Shown one piece after another: positions 47,115 through 59,146 of a DNA stretch of 64,000 bases (its first letter is position 1; every line of letters starts with the position of its first letter). The notes beneath the pieces are model-generated. The model made no database searches. It was not told where the DNA came from and saw only the letters and a program-made list of their open reading frames with translations. The translations under genes were made by a program, and so were the position numbers. The stretch comes from Nemophila menziesii (lineage: Eukaryota > Streptophyta > Magnoliopsida > Boraginales > Hydrophyllaceae), in contig JARWIR010000021.1 in NCBI GenBank assembly GCA_029959085.1, positions 23,833,620 through 23,897,619 of the forward strand, given 5' to 3'.

Positions 47115-47475
47115 TTTTTATTTTCTTTTCAAATATTTCTCAACACCAAAAAAAAGATACTTGGACATGACATTTCAACAAAGGATAATAACTTTCAGGT
47201 AATTACTATATTAGTAAGTTTTGTCCTTCAAATATAATAGTATTAGATTTATTATTTATGTAATAGAGCACCAAAGTGTGAGAGATGACAGATGAGCAAT
47301 ACTTCTTGAGGTGGTAAAAGATATAAATTACAATGGTAATATCTTCATATCTTGACTTTGTTTCTTTCTTATGATCTTCTACTTTGTGACCCTGTTATCA
47401 ATATTTGGTCTTGTTTTTCTTAAGTAGATAGCTAATTTACTGGAGAAAGTGTGAGGATGGCATAGGAGGTGTGAA
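47115..47475 (+). pseudogene. plus-strand exon remnants, segment copy 2
   Basis: Homologue of 34346-34690. The first block has lost its acceptor (CAAATATTTC where the other copies have CAGATATTTC) but keeps a CAG/GTAATT border at about 47200. The second block lies near 47270-47335. Non-functional. Confidence 0.4.
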
Positions 47476-48826
47476 TTTTGCTGGATGTGTATTTTTTTTT
47501 TCTGATTGATTTTGAACCTACATTATTCTGTAATATTTGCTATTGTGGGTAGTTTTACTTAATTTATACTCTTGCTACTGTAATTTTATCTAAGTGGATT
47601 TTCAATATATTTGTTATGATAAACAACAAATATCAATTTGTAAGATTGGTAATTAATCACGAATACATATTAAAATAAAACTTAATATATTATTAAGAAA
47701 TAAAATTATAATTATGATTTCTAAATTACTTAAGTTATTTGATAAATAAATTAAATAAATTTGTTAGATATTTTAACCTAAATAAATAATAATTTATTAT
47801 AGCTAAGTGTTGAATGATGATATGAATGATTAATACACATATAATATATAAAATATATCTAGTACTTGAACAAAAATTTATTTAGAAATTATAATGTGCG
47901 AAATTTCTATACCAATACGAAAATCATATGTAGAAAAACATAAAAATTTATCTATCCGTTTGAAAAATTAAATGTAATATAAAATATAAAGTGTGTTGTT
48001 TATATAGTTATTTTTAAATTTCATTCAAAGTTCATAGTAGAAAGAAGAAAACTCATTAGAATCTTAAAATGCATTCCACTTCGTTATTTTATTTATTAAA
48101 ATCATCATTGTTATCAAAATTATAAAAATCACATATGCCATGTATGTTTAGCTTTCGCCTACTTTACACTAGTGAAACTAAAATATAGTATAATATAATA
48201 TAATTCTATATATATTTGGGCTATCACTATCTAATAATTTCCAATCAGTAGTCGGAAAAAGTAAAAAAAATGTTCGATGTTTTTGCAACAGACAAACATA
48301 TTCTACTTTAAATAGCTGTTATTGATTTCTTTAGAGATATAATTCATATCTTTTTCAAAAGGGTCATGTCTAAGGCATGTCTATGGTTTATGTTCTGCCT
48401 CCCAAATCTATCTTCATTAACTTGCATAATATATCCTTGTAAATATATACATGATTAAAATTATAAAACTCAATATCATTATGTATCGTTATACTAATAA
48501 TCCCTCCCAATTCATAAGTTCTTATTCATAATTACTACATTCATACCTTAAATATCTCCCATTAATACCCATGGATAAATCAGAACTTAGAATATCATTA
48601 ATTTTTTTCTGTTTTATATAGTAAAAAATGGTTCATCAACAACATGCATATTTTATACATGAACTAATTGATATAGGCTATAAACATATGTATCATCGAC
48701 TCTTAAAAATGTAAAATTTTCTAGGTAGTAATATGTAAAACAATGTGTATGTGAAATTTTCTAAATTCCACCACTATTTATCACTAACACATATAGTCAA
48801 TTTTCAATTTCCTATTACTACCATTA
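47476..48826. other. AT-rich block, segment copy 2
   Basis: Copy of 34691-36130. No frame stays open in both copies, so nothing is called here. Confidence 0.5.
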
Positions 48827-50330
48827 TCATAAAATAAAAATCACAACCCATAACACCATAATCAAAGTAAACCCACATGTCAAATTTCCAACTATGTTTT
48901 TCCTAACATATAGTTTCAATGCCTTCTGCAAATTACTCAAAACACCATAATAAAGAGCATTATCCAACAAAGAGGACTCAGTTTTATTATTAAAATCCTC
49001 AAGATTCACAATCTTCATATAAGTCTCTCGATCATGATACCATCTATCAAGATTTTTTGTTCTAACATTCAATACCCCAACATCATTTAAAGAATTCATA
49101 ATTATAGTCTATCCTCCAACATACACCGATTCACAAAAAAATTCCCCAAAAAAATTGCAAAAAAAAAAATTAGAAAATAAATATCCAAAATTCAAAACTC
49201 TGTAGTTGATCAAAATATCGTAACCTATTTATTTTACGACCCCCTGTTGTTTTCACTCCATTACCCAAACCCCATACCAACTACGGAAAAGGAATATCTA
49301 TCACACAAACACCATAAGCTGAACCATGTCTCCTTCTCCTATAGATTTATGTTGGATTTCCTTTAAAATCCTTTGAAATCCCTAGATAATATCCATGTTC
49401 AATAAATGCATACACCTGTATTTCTCGTATTAATACTCAGCTCCACCTAATATATACACATATATATATATACACATCAGATTCTTGCTAATATTCACTA
49501 AACATAATTTAAGATAAATATTATATCGAGTATATTTCTTGCAGCTCCTAGCTCTCCCATAATATATTCTCTAGTTCAGTAAGTCCACGCAAGTGTAAAC
49601 GCATCGTAACACGCAGGATCCCCTACACAACCACCATAATATCATTTAAGGACTAATAGAGGTGGCAACGCTTTACCTGCTCCTTCTTGCACTTCTTGTA
49701 ATTGTAGAAATCGAGTTATTAAAAAATGCCCAAGCAGGAATTTACATCTGATTCCCATTCCTTGGTTAAACTATCATTGTAAATGATATCTAAAGGAACT
49801 TAGAGAAGAAGAAAATGAATCAATGAAAAGTAAAAATCATTAAAACGGACATGAAACATATCACTTCCACCAACTATTTTCCCACTAACAAACTTACTAT
49901 TGTCTCTCATGATATTTGCTTGTAAGACTTCTACACGATCCCATTTAGAGTAGTTGGTGGGCTATCACTACTAATTCCTCCACTTGATCCCTATGTTATA
50001 TAATGGTAAAGATATTTCACTAATATTGATGTATGGTCAATAAGTTGTATATTTTTAGGGCTTCTTGGTAACCGGCTTAAGTTGATTATCAACAAACTTG
50101 ATAGCCAAAGGGAAGAAGATTTTGAATTTATTGATAACCCAAAAGCCAGAAAGTAGATAAAATCACTTCCATACTCTCCCAAAACACCCATTTTGGATCA
50201 TTATCCTCATGCTCATTCTTTTGACAATCTGTTATAGAATATACTTGTTTTCTTGCATGGAATTCTCTTTTGTTTAAATTAACCAACTTGTGCATTACCC
50301 TATCTTAGCCAAGCAAGGATATTCAAATAG
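48827..50330 (-). pseudogene. unidentified minus-strand gene relic, segment copy 2
   Basis: Homologue of 36136-37546. The piece at 49099-48827 is longer here (90 codons), with GVLNVRTKNLDRWYHDRET and an extension through LKLYVRKNIVGNL. The piece at 50191-49991 contains [20 protein letters not shown] and a stop where copy 1 reads through. The first piece (about 50330-50190) keeps the VFWES motif but has stops. Similar residues in the same order in both copies suggest the ancestor was a spliced coding gene. Identity unknown. Confidence 0.45.
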
Positions 50331-50334
50331 GAAT

Positions 50335-50513
50335 CACAATAATTCTTATATTATAGGATCATTGCGTGTTTATAATATAGGCTAAGCGTCTACAAGATCT
50401 TCATATCGCTAATATAATTGAATTATATTCTCAAGTATATAATTAATTTCAATTATATATCTTATAACAAATTAGCTTCAATTCAACAATAAATCTAGAT
50501 ATACACAATTTTC

Positions 50514-50554
<41 letters not shown>

Positions 50555-50825
50555 TACCTAGATACATCATCATCTATCAATAGAATTTATCTAATTGATC
50601 GGATTTGTATAATATTTGGCATTAATTAAGTAAAATTTACCTTTGATTTCAAAGTAAAGCAATTTTTTTAAGCATATAATCACATGAAATAGAAAAAGTC
50701 AAAGAAGTTTCAACCAATAAAAAATCTCCTCTATGTGCTTGTTCCAGAATATCTATATAGAACGATCCTTTCAAGTAGATTTCTCATCTTCATAGATAAT
50801 ATATGTAGAAGTGTTACCAAAATTC
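50335..50825. other. AT-rich spacer with (TA)n microsatellite
   Basis: A run of TA dinucleotides at about 50517-50549 is longer than in copy 1 (about 37746-37760). No coding signal seen. Confidence 0.7.
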
Positions 50826-50829
50826 GCAT

Positions 50830-52490
50830 TACTTGTTTTTTATTAACATAATACTTTATCAAAAACTAAAGTTGAAATCATTTTTGGAAAAAAAAATCTT
50901 GGTTCGGAGCTAGAGTATTCGACATTCTTCATTTCATGTCTTTGGTTCTACTTATTACCAGTTCATATGGCCTTTTTGTTGCAAAATATTAAATATTATG
51001 AGTTGAAAAATTGTTTTTCTTGGCTACAATCCATAGTATAAAGGTTATGGAGTGTTTCAATCCTTCTATTGACATTTATTTTATTCCATACATGTTATTC
51101 TTTACTACAAATTGTTTCATATAAGATTCCACCTAATAACCTTTACCAGCCTCTTCTCACTACAAAAAAAATATTTCATGTTTACCTAAATTTTATTCTG
51201 AAGATGGTAAAGTAAAATACTGGACAAAAGCTATGGTCAAACAATTTTAACATTAATAATTGGAAACTAGAGGATGGTTTCAAAATATGAAAATTAGTAA
51301 GAATAAAAATATTTTTTGGGTCAAGAAAAGTTCAAATGAATCTCTTGCAAGATATAAAGTATGACTTGTAGAAAAAGGCTATTCACAACACCCTAAAATT
51401 GATTATCACATAATCTTTAGTATTGTGTTGTATTCATAAAACATAGAATTAATCTCATATATTAAATTTCTTGACAATTGAGATTTGCCAACATGATGAT
51501 AAAGATGTATCTCTCCATAGAGAGTTATATGAAACTTCTTATATGTGCTAATATCAAGTATTTTCTAATTCGTAGATTTTATATTATATGTGGAAATTGG
51601 AAAAATCTTTTTATGGGTTGAAACAAGCACATTGTGCATGGTAACATAATTTTTACAATTTCTTTTTATCTCATAGTTGTACTTTTACCCAGATGCATCT
51701 TCACTTGTAAAACAATATAACGATAAATTAAAATGTCACTTATTTATATGGTCGATATTATTGTCACATTGATTCTTCTAAAGTTTATTTTTCAACATAT
51801 ATTGATCGATTATCTCATGAATTTTAAATGGAATATCTATGATCGCTTCTTTATTTCTTTGTACTTGAGTTCCACCCAAAATGTAATGAGTTACTTCTTA
51901 GTCCTATAAGGTTTTAAGTTCAATTTCTCCCTCGATTTCAGTTAGATGGCGCAAAACCTGTAACTATTAAAATGAAAGGACAACTTCTTTCTCAAGAACA
52001 TTGAAAATGATGGTTGTTCCTACTGAGTATCCTAAGTCAAATGGAGCTCTTCAACCGTTATGAATCACACAAACAAGTATATATTTATGCACAAAGCTTT
52101 TATATCGATGTATTCAAAGTGATGACGATAGAGAGTTTATTAATCAACAATTCAATGATCTATTTAATTTAAATGGTATTGTACATCTAATATATTGTCC
52201 AGACACTCCACACAAAATAGAGTTGTTAAACACAAGCATAGCCACATCATTGAGGGTGGGTTGGCACTCCTCCCACACACTAAGCTACCAAATATTTTTT
52301 AAATTATACTTTTGCTAAGAATTGATTTCTTATTAACATAATACTAAATCAAAAACTAAAGTTAAAATCACTTTTGGATAAAAAATATACTTGCTCAAAT
52401 CTAGAGTATTCAACATTCCTCACTTTATGTTTTTGTTTCTTCTATTACGAGTTCCTATGGCCTATTGGCTGCAAAAAAAATGGATTTTAA
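50830..52490 (+). pseudogene. copia relic 3 (IN-end, RT, IN core, IN-end)
   Basis: Second copy of the 38030-39655 arrangement. Integrase-end sequence lies near 50850-51060, an RT region with a WKLEKSFYGLKQAH-like phrase near 51590-51640, and the RT end near 51800-52050. An integrase core with FINQQFNDLFNLNG follows near 52136-52176. It runs through the unoccupied LINE target site (52398-52412). All domains contain stops and frameshifts. Confidence 0.7.
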
Positions 52491-52499
52491 GAGTTGAAA

Positions 52500-53905
52500 A
52501 ATATTCTTTTCTTGGCTACAATTTATCGCATAAAGGCTACCAATGAATTATTCCTTTTATTGACTTTTTTTTATTCTAGACATATTTTTAATAAATTTAA
52601 CTTTAATTATTATTCACTACAAATGATTTCATATAATATTTCACCTGATACTCTTTACCAACCTGCCTTTCACTACAATTTTTTTTTGTTTGCATGTTGA
52701 CCTATATTTTATTCCCATGATGTTAAAGAAAAATACTGTACAAAAGCAATGGTCGATAATTGTAACTTCATCATCATATTTAATAATTGGAAACTGGAGC
52801 ATGAATGCAAAATATGAACATTATTGGATACAAAAGGTTTTTTTGGGTTAAGAAAGTTTTAAATTAATATCTTGAACGCTATGAATAATGACTTGTATCA
52901 AAAGACTATTCACAAAAACCTAAAATTGTTTATATAGAGACTTTTAGTCTTGTGTTACGTTTTGAAAAATTTAGAATTATTCTCACATTTTCAATTTCAT
53001 GAAAATTGAGATTTTGCCGACATGATGTTAAAAATGTATTTCTCCATAAAAAGTTATGTGTGAAAATTGAAAAAATATTTTTATGGGTTGAATCAAGTAC
53101 ATTGCGCATGGTATCATAAATTTAATAATTTTTTTATATGGCTGATTCATCTTTACTTGCAAAAGAATATAATATAATTCAACAATGTCACTTATTTATA
53201 TGGTCGATATTATAATCATAGTGATTCTTCTAAAGTTCATATTTCAACATTTACTTATCGATTATCTCATGAATTTGAAATGAAATATCTCTGACCACTT
53301 TCTTATTTCTTTTTAACAGAGGTCCACCCTAAATAAAATGGTTTACTTCTTAGTAATATAATTTTTTAAGTTCAATATCTCCTTGGTGTTGGTTAGATGG
53401 TGCAAAAACTATAACTACTAAAATGCAAGGACAACCTCTTTCTCCCAAACAATTGCATATTGATGGTTGTTCCTACTAATTATCCCAAGTGAGATTGAGA
53501 TCTTCAACTGTTATGAATCACACGACCATATATATCTTACCCAGCGAAGTTGATATGTCAATATATACATCAACCATGAATTCCACTTCGTGTTGCATCA
53601 AAAGGAAACCTTCTCATGCCAAAAACCTAATTAAACATGGTTTGGTGTTTTCCTCATGTATAGACTTCTTTCTAACAACATGTTAATGGGTTCATTGTTC
53701 ATTGGGATAATGCTAATTCTATTTAAATTTAAATAATCTCATTATTCATCAATTGAATAAATATATCCAAATCTATTCAATTTTTGTGAGAGAGGATGAG
53801 TAGTCCCATATACATAAAAACTAGATGGCAAAAAGCCTTAATTCTTTTTAGTAAGGGTTCTCTGATTAAGAGTTATTACGTAACAAAATGGGCTAAATGA
53901 AATAT
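52500..53905 (+). pseudogene. copia relic 4 (IN-end and RT)
   Basis: Homologue of 32590-33925 in segment copy 3. It starts at the GGCTACAATTTATCGCATAAAGGC landmark, runs through a broken RT, and ends with an open stretch (53489-53686) matching the RT C-terminal phrase KHGLVFSSCIDFF. Not functional. Confidence 0.65.
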
Positions 53906-54600
53906 TGATAAATGGTCATGCCTATATTTATTACAGTAAGTTTGGGTTTCTCAATATCAAGTTAGTTCTATTTGGGCGACAAGTTATTTCTATTTGGGCC
54001 CATTTTGGGTTGGCTCTTTTATACTGCTCTTTTATACTAAACCCTACCTTCCGCAACCATTTTACATAACAAACAAAATCTCATTTTTTATATATCACAC
54101 ACCAAATACTTATAAGAAACCTCTTATATTTCTCTATCAATATTTTAATAATTATTCATAAGATGATCCATGAACAACGGTAAATTACCTTGATTTGATT
54201 ATTCATATTTTTATCTAATTATCTTGTTTCATCTGAACTTATTTATGATAATAGAACTGTTTGCTTTATAAATCATAGGTCATAAGGGGAAACATATATA
54301 ATCTTGAGGGTCTGAAAAATTTAAAATTAAATTCTCATTATAATTGGTGCAAGTATGAAGTTTGGATAGTTTTTAATTAAAATCATAGGTTTGTTTCATT
54401 TTATTTGTTGTTATATGCTTTTTTAGATTATATTTATTAACAATTATATAGTAAAAAATTATAAATGTAAATCTTTAAATTGTTAAAAGTTATATAGATT
54501 GACGTTAAATATATATATTTTTATAAACGATATATATTTTATTCAAATTTTATTACAAATAATAACTAGTACTAATCATAATAAAAATATTTTTATTTTC
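53906..54600 (+). other. segment-copy-3-specific sequence with promoter/leader look
   Basis: About 550 bases here (roughly 53915-54480) have no match in copy 1, which instead has about 150 different bases near 34060-34210. It contains TTTTATACTGCTCTTTTATAC repeats, then a CA-rich leader. An ATG-containing block follows near 54162, ending AACAACG/GTAAATT, like a first exon and donor. Its identity is unknown, and it could be an old LTR plus leader. Confidence 0.35.
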
Positions 54601-54607
54601 TTTTCAG

Positions 54608-54953
54608 ATATTTCTCAACACTAAAAAAGATCATTGAACATGACATTTCAACAGAGATGAAATATCAGGTAATTACTATATTAATAAATCTTGTCCTTAA
54701 AAAATAATAGTATTATATTTATAATTTATGTAATAGAGCACCAGAACGTGAAGAGATCGCTGAAGCAGAAGACGAAGAAGTAGTTTTATTTCTTGAGGAG
54801 GTAAAAGATATACATTACAATGGTAATATCTTCATTTACTGACTTTATTTCTTTTTTGTGATCCTCTTCTTTGTCACTCTTTTATTAATATTTGGTCTTG
54901 TTTTTCTTAAATTGATAGGTAATTTTGCTGGAAAAAGTGTGAGGATGGCATAG
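54608..54953 (+). pseudogene. plus-strand exon remnants, best-preserved copy (segment copy 3)
   Basis: Three blocks have splice-like borders: 54608-54669 (AG before, CAG/GTAATT after), 54737-54822 (AG before, AATG/GTAATA after) and 54919 onward after TTGATAG. The phase-consistent reading across the first junction gives FSTLKKIIEHDISTEM, then EHQNVKRSLK and a stop at 54781-54783. Alternatively the second block can be read as an acidic segment (PEREEIAEAEDEEVVLF) that stays in frame into the third block and stops at 54951-54953. I cannot decide between these. The family is not recognised. Confidence 0.4.
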
Positions 54954-55159
54954 GAGGTGTAAATTTTGCTGGATGTGTATTTTTTTGTTTTCTTATTGAT
55001 TTTGAACCTACATTATTCTGTAATAACTTCTATCGTAGTTACTTAATTTATACTCTTGCTATTGTAATGTAATGTCATCATTATGTGGATTTTCAATATA
55101 TTTGTTATGATAAACAACAAATATTAATTTGTAAGTGATTGGTAATGAATCACGAATAT

Positions 55160-57740
55160 CACATTAGAAGGATTCTTGAGCCATTTAATTATGAATCATT
55201 AGACAAATGTGAATTTTGCTTATTAGGAAAGATTACCAAGTCTCCCTTCACTGGAACTTGTGAAAGGGCAAGTGATCTATTGGAAATCATACATACTATG
55301 TATGTGGACCAATGAGGACTCCAGATGGGGTTTTCCTACTTCATAATTTTCACAGGTGATTACAGCCGTACGGTTATGTATATCTGATGAAACACAAACA
55401 AGAATCTTTTAAAAAGTTCAGAGAATTCCAAAATGACGTACAAAACCAACTCGACAAGAATATTAAGACTCTTCGATTAGATCGTGGAGGCGAATATGTG
55501 AGCAACGAGTTTGAGTCTCATCTAAGAGATTGTGGGATTATCTCACAACTCACTCTAGCAAGAACACCTTAACATAATGGTGCATCTGAAGGAGAAATCG
55601 CACCTTATTAGATATGATACGATCAATGATGAGTCGAACCTCCTTACTGGTTAGCTTTTGGGGATACGCGTTGTAGACTGCTACACTCACTCCTAATAAT
55701 AGTCCAACTAAATCAGCTGAGAAAACCCCATATGAGATGTGGTATGGGAAACGTCCCAAGATAAGTTTTCTTAGAATTTGGGGTTGTACTACCTATGTCA
55801 AAAAGTTGAAGGTAGACAAACTAGGCCCAACAGCTGATTTATGTTATTTCATTGGTTATCCAAAGGAAACCGAAGGGTATTATTTCTACCTAAAGCCTAA
55901 AAATAAGATTTTTGTGGCTAGTAGTGACACTTTGTGGAAAAGTATTTCTATTCCAATAAAGTGGGAAATGATAAACTACAACTTGAAGAAGATCAAGCAA
56001 GTGATGAAGTGGAGTTCACAAACTCAACTGGAGCACTACAAGAAGTAGATCCACCATTCACGGTGGACACTCCACTGGACCCAGATCCACGGTAGAGGAA
56101 CCTCCTGAAGAAGTACAAACCCTTAGGCGATCGGATAGGACTCGTCAAGTTCCCGATAGATACTATGGGGAATCCTTCTTAATAGAAGATGAGGAGCCGG
56201 CTACCTATACAGCTGCCATGAACGGACCAAACAGTGAGAAATGGCATGAGGACTTGAAGTCCGAAATAGATTCAATGTACCAGAACAACGTCTAGACATT
56301 GATTCACTTGCCCGAGGTGCTAGACCCATCGAGTGCAAGTGGGTCTTTAACAAAAAGCTGGATAAAGATGGAAACGTCCATGTTTATAAAACTAGGTTAA
56401 TGGCGAAAGGTTTCAAACAAGTCCATGGGATTGACTATGATGAAACCTATTCACCAGTAACTATGTTCAAATCTATTCGGATCATCCTAGCCATCGCCGC
56501 ATTTCATGACTATGAAATCTGGCAAATGGACGTGAAGACTGCTTTCCTAAATGGAAATCTTGAAGAGGATGTGTATATGACACAACCTTCAGGTTTCACA
56601 AGTTAGAAAGAACCGAAGATGGTATGCAAGCTTCAAAGATCCATCTATGGACTTAAGCAAGCATCTCGCAGTTGGAACCTCCGTTTTGATAAAGAAATTA
56701 AGAAATTCAGCTTTATCAAAACCGAAGAGGAACCTTGTATCTACAAGAAGGTGAGTGGGAGAAATATTTCATTTTTAGTCTTGTATGTCGATGACATACT
56801 AATCATTGGAAACCACATACCATTGCTTGAATCCGTCAAGACATGGTTGTGTAAATTTTATTCATTGAAAGACTTAGGAGAAGCACTATTCATCCTCGGG
56901 ATTAAAATATATTGAGATCGAGCAAAGAAGTTGATTAGCCTGAGTCATAACACTTATATAGATAAGGTTCTACAGAGATTCGATATGATTAGTTCCAAGA
57001 AGGGCTTATTGCCCATGGAAACTGGCGCTATTCTCAGCAAAAGTCATTGTCCTACTACTGATGATGAGAAAGAAAAGATGATAAGATTCCTATATGCTTC
57101 AGTCGTAGGCTCTATCATGTACTCCATGTTGTGCACACGACCAAACGTATCATACGCTTTGAGTGTGACTAGCCGATACCAAGCGAATCCAAGTGAAAGT
57201 CATAGACTGCTGTGAAAGATATCCTAAAGTACTTAAGAAGAACTAAGGATAAGTTTTTGGTATACGGCGGGGATGAAGAGTTAATAGTGAAAGAACTCAC
57301 TGACGCCTGTTTCCAAACCGATAGAGTCGACTTTTGTTCTCACTCAGGGTTTGTATTCTATCTAAATAGTGGAGCAGTATCTTGGAAAACCTCCAAGCAA
57401 AGAACAGTTGCCGATTCTACTACAGAGGCTGAGTACACTGCAGCATCCGAAGCCGCTAAAGAAGCTTGCTGGATAAAGAAGTTTGTGACTGAGCTTGGGG
57501 TAGTTCCTAGTATTGAGGGACCAGTTGAGTTGCTAAGTGACAACACTGGTTCCATAGCTCAAGCTAAGGAACCAAGAGCTCACCATAAGTCCAAACACGT
57601 ACTCAGAATATATCCCTCATACGAGAGATGTTCGAAAGAGGAGATGTCAAAGTGTGTAAGGTTGATACAGAAGACAATGCAGCAGATCCACTTACCAAAC
57701 CATTATCCCAGACGAAACACGAGTTCCATACCTCTACTAT
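55160..57740 (+). pseudogene. pol: copia pol relic: integrase, RT, RNase H
   Basis: Six open pieces in several frames cover the gene in order. They are an integrase zinc region with KCEFCLLGKITKSPF (55208-55252), the integrase core at 55387-55572 (LDRGGEYVSNEF), and the integrase end at 55737-56048 (FLRIWGCTTYV, IGYPKETEGYYFYLK). Then come RT at 56400-56606 (QMDVKTAFLNGNLEEDVYM), RT at 56619-56915 (YGLKQASRSWNLRF, and the catalytic YVDD of LYVDDILIIGNHI), and RT end and RNase H at 56931-57742 (TRPNVSYALS, STTEAEYTAASEAAKEA). Stops between the pieces and frame changes near 55575, 56290-56400 and 57210 disable it. The aspartate of the integrase DRGGEY motif and the RT YVDD are retained. Confidence 0.9.
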
Positions 57741-57742
57741 AG

Positions 57743-58599
57743 GACTTACAAGTATGTATTATTGGTCTTAGTCCTAGTGGGAGCTAGTTCAGTATTTATT
57801 ATCTATTTTGTGACTGATGTATTGAATAATTTTAAAACTATTAATTCAGTCATTGTTTATTAATTACGATTGCATTTATATTAACTATCGGTATTTTGTA
57901 TGACAAAAATCAAACTGGTTTCCAACGTAATCACAAGTTCTTGAGAGGAACCAATAGTTGGTCAAGAAACCCCCGTTCAAGACGAGAGCTGTGTTGATTA
58001 CATTGTCCCTAGTTTTGTGCCCCAGAGATATGGGAACCGGCACGAGTTAACTAATGTGCAATTATTTTGGTGAGACCTCGTTTCTTGGGTAAAAAAGGAT
58101 TGTCTGAATCATTGCATGGGTTCATAGTTAAGGAGTTGTCCTGACGTGGTACTGGACAGTGACCGTTGTGAAATAAAAGAAGAAGAGTATATCCTACGTG
58201 TCCTTTATTTCACACGAACCATATGATAGCAATTCTAAGACCTAGATGCATATCGTTCTCAGACTTTGCGAGTTAGTTGCTTTGACTACGTCAAAACCCA
58301 TCTGTAAGTGGTGGAAATTGTGCATGTTGGGTATCCAACAGACAAGTGGTGAGATGTTCGTAGATGCATAGTAGGTACTTTGTCCAACCTGGTATACAGG
58401 GAAGGTTTCTGGCCGCTTGGAGGATAGACTAATTTGTGATCACCCGTTATTGAACATAATTCAGATTATCTCATAGACCGAGTAAACTATGTCATAGGAG
58501 TTAGCGACACGCTTTCTTGCTTTAGCTTATGACGAAACTGTGGTCGAAGGTAATTGAGTGACCATGTGTTTTTGGAAACCTGACTTACAGGTAATTGTC
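57743..58599 (+). other. long 3' untranslated region of copia element
   Basis: No protein domain is visible between RNase H and the purine tract. A purine-rich CCTAGTGGGAG near 57773 resembles a second, internal purine tract. Confidence 0.5.
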
Positions 58600-58615
58600 C
58601 AAGGGCAAGTGGGAG
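58600..58615 (+). promoter_or_regulatory. copia polypurine tract
   Basis: AAGGGCAAGTGGGAG lies immediately before TGTTGGATTTTGAG, the LTR start. Confidence 0.75.
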
Positions 58616-59146
58616 TGTTGGATTTTGAGATTCCTAGGTTAATTCCCATGGAATATTACACCTATCAGTATGTAAGGTTCAATGTATTTAATAGTTAATA
58701 ATCAATTAACTCTCTGGTCCTATACTCGTAGGCAATGTCTGGCTGGTTTTCTTTTTGACCTTCGGGATTCAACTATATGTTCATATGAGTTGATTCCCGA
58801 GGCTACCGTTGCCCGGGTCTATGAGGTGACACACATACAATAAGATGCAAATTATTCGAGTATTGACTCGGGTTGATAGAAGGGATAACTATTGAATCGT
58901 TATACGAGTGACCTCAATTGAGATTGAGTTGTCCATTCAATTAAATCTGATTGAGATTTTAATCCAATTTGAATTGGGGAATGGGCCATGGTTCAATAGG
59001 ATTGGACCATGACCCATAAGTTTCTAAATATACTTATACTATATAAAGACTAGCATGAGAATATTTGGACAAGGCATTTATTTTTATAGAAAAATATTTT
59101 GAGAGAAAAAATCGTAATCTTGGGAGAAACAATTTGATATACTATA
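58616..59146 (+). repeat. copia LTR, interrupted by SIRE insertion
   Basis: Begins TGTTGGATTTTG after the purine tract. A TATA box (TATATAAAG, 59040-59048) lies near the right end, so the R and U5 parts are probably displaced beyond the inserted element. The sequence stops at CTATA/TGCGTCC, where the SIRE LTR begins. Confidence 0.75.

Larger units (their letters stand above)
32590..55159. repeat. three tandem copies of a 5.5-7.2 kb segment (LINE excluded)
   Basis: The landmark GGCTACAATTTAT-CGCATAAA occurs at about 32599, 46995 and 52515, followed each time by the same order of features. With the 7.2-kb LINE subtracted, copy 1 is about 7.16 kb. Copy 2 is about 5.5 kb because the roughly 1.7 kb equivalent to 32620-34255 is deleted. 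Copy 3 stops at 55159 where another copia element begins. Each full copy contains copia relics on the plus strand, plus-strand exon-like remnants, an AT-rich block, a minus-strand gene relic and a second copia relic. Direct reading of the shared phrases supports head-to-tail duplication. Confidence 0.82.
55160..59146 (+). mobile_element. 5'-truncated Ty1/copia retrotransposon
   Basis: The sequence leaves the tandem segment abruptly at 55159 and enters copia pol in the GAG-pre-integrase/integrase region. It continues through RT and RNase H, a long 3' region, a purine tract (about 58600-58615) and the start of an LTR (58616). Gag, protease and the 5' LTR are missing. The LTR is cut at 59146 by the SIRE insertion; its remainder should lie beyond the other end of that element. 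It belongs to a different copia lineage from the complete element at 25381-32105, judged from the residues around IN and RT. Confidence 0.88.
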
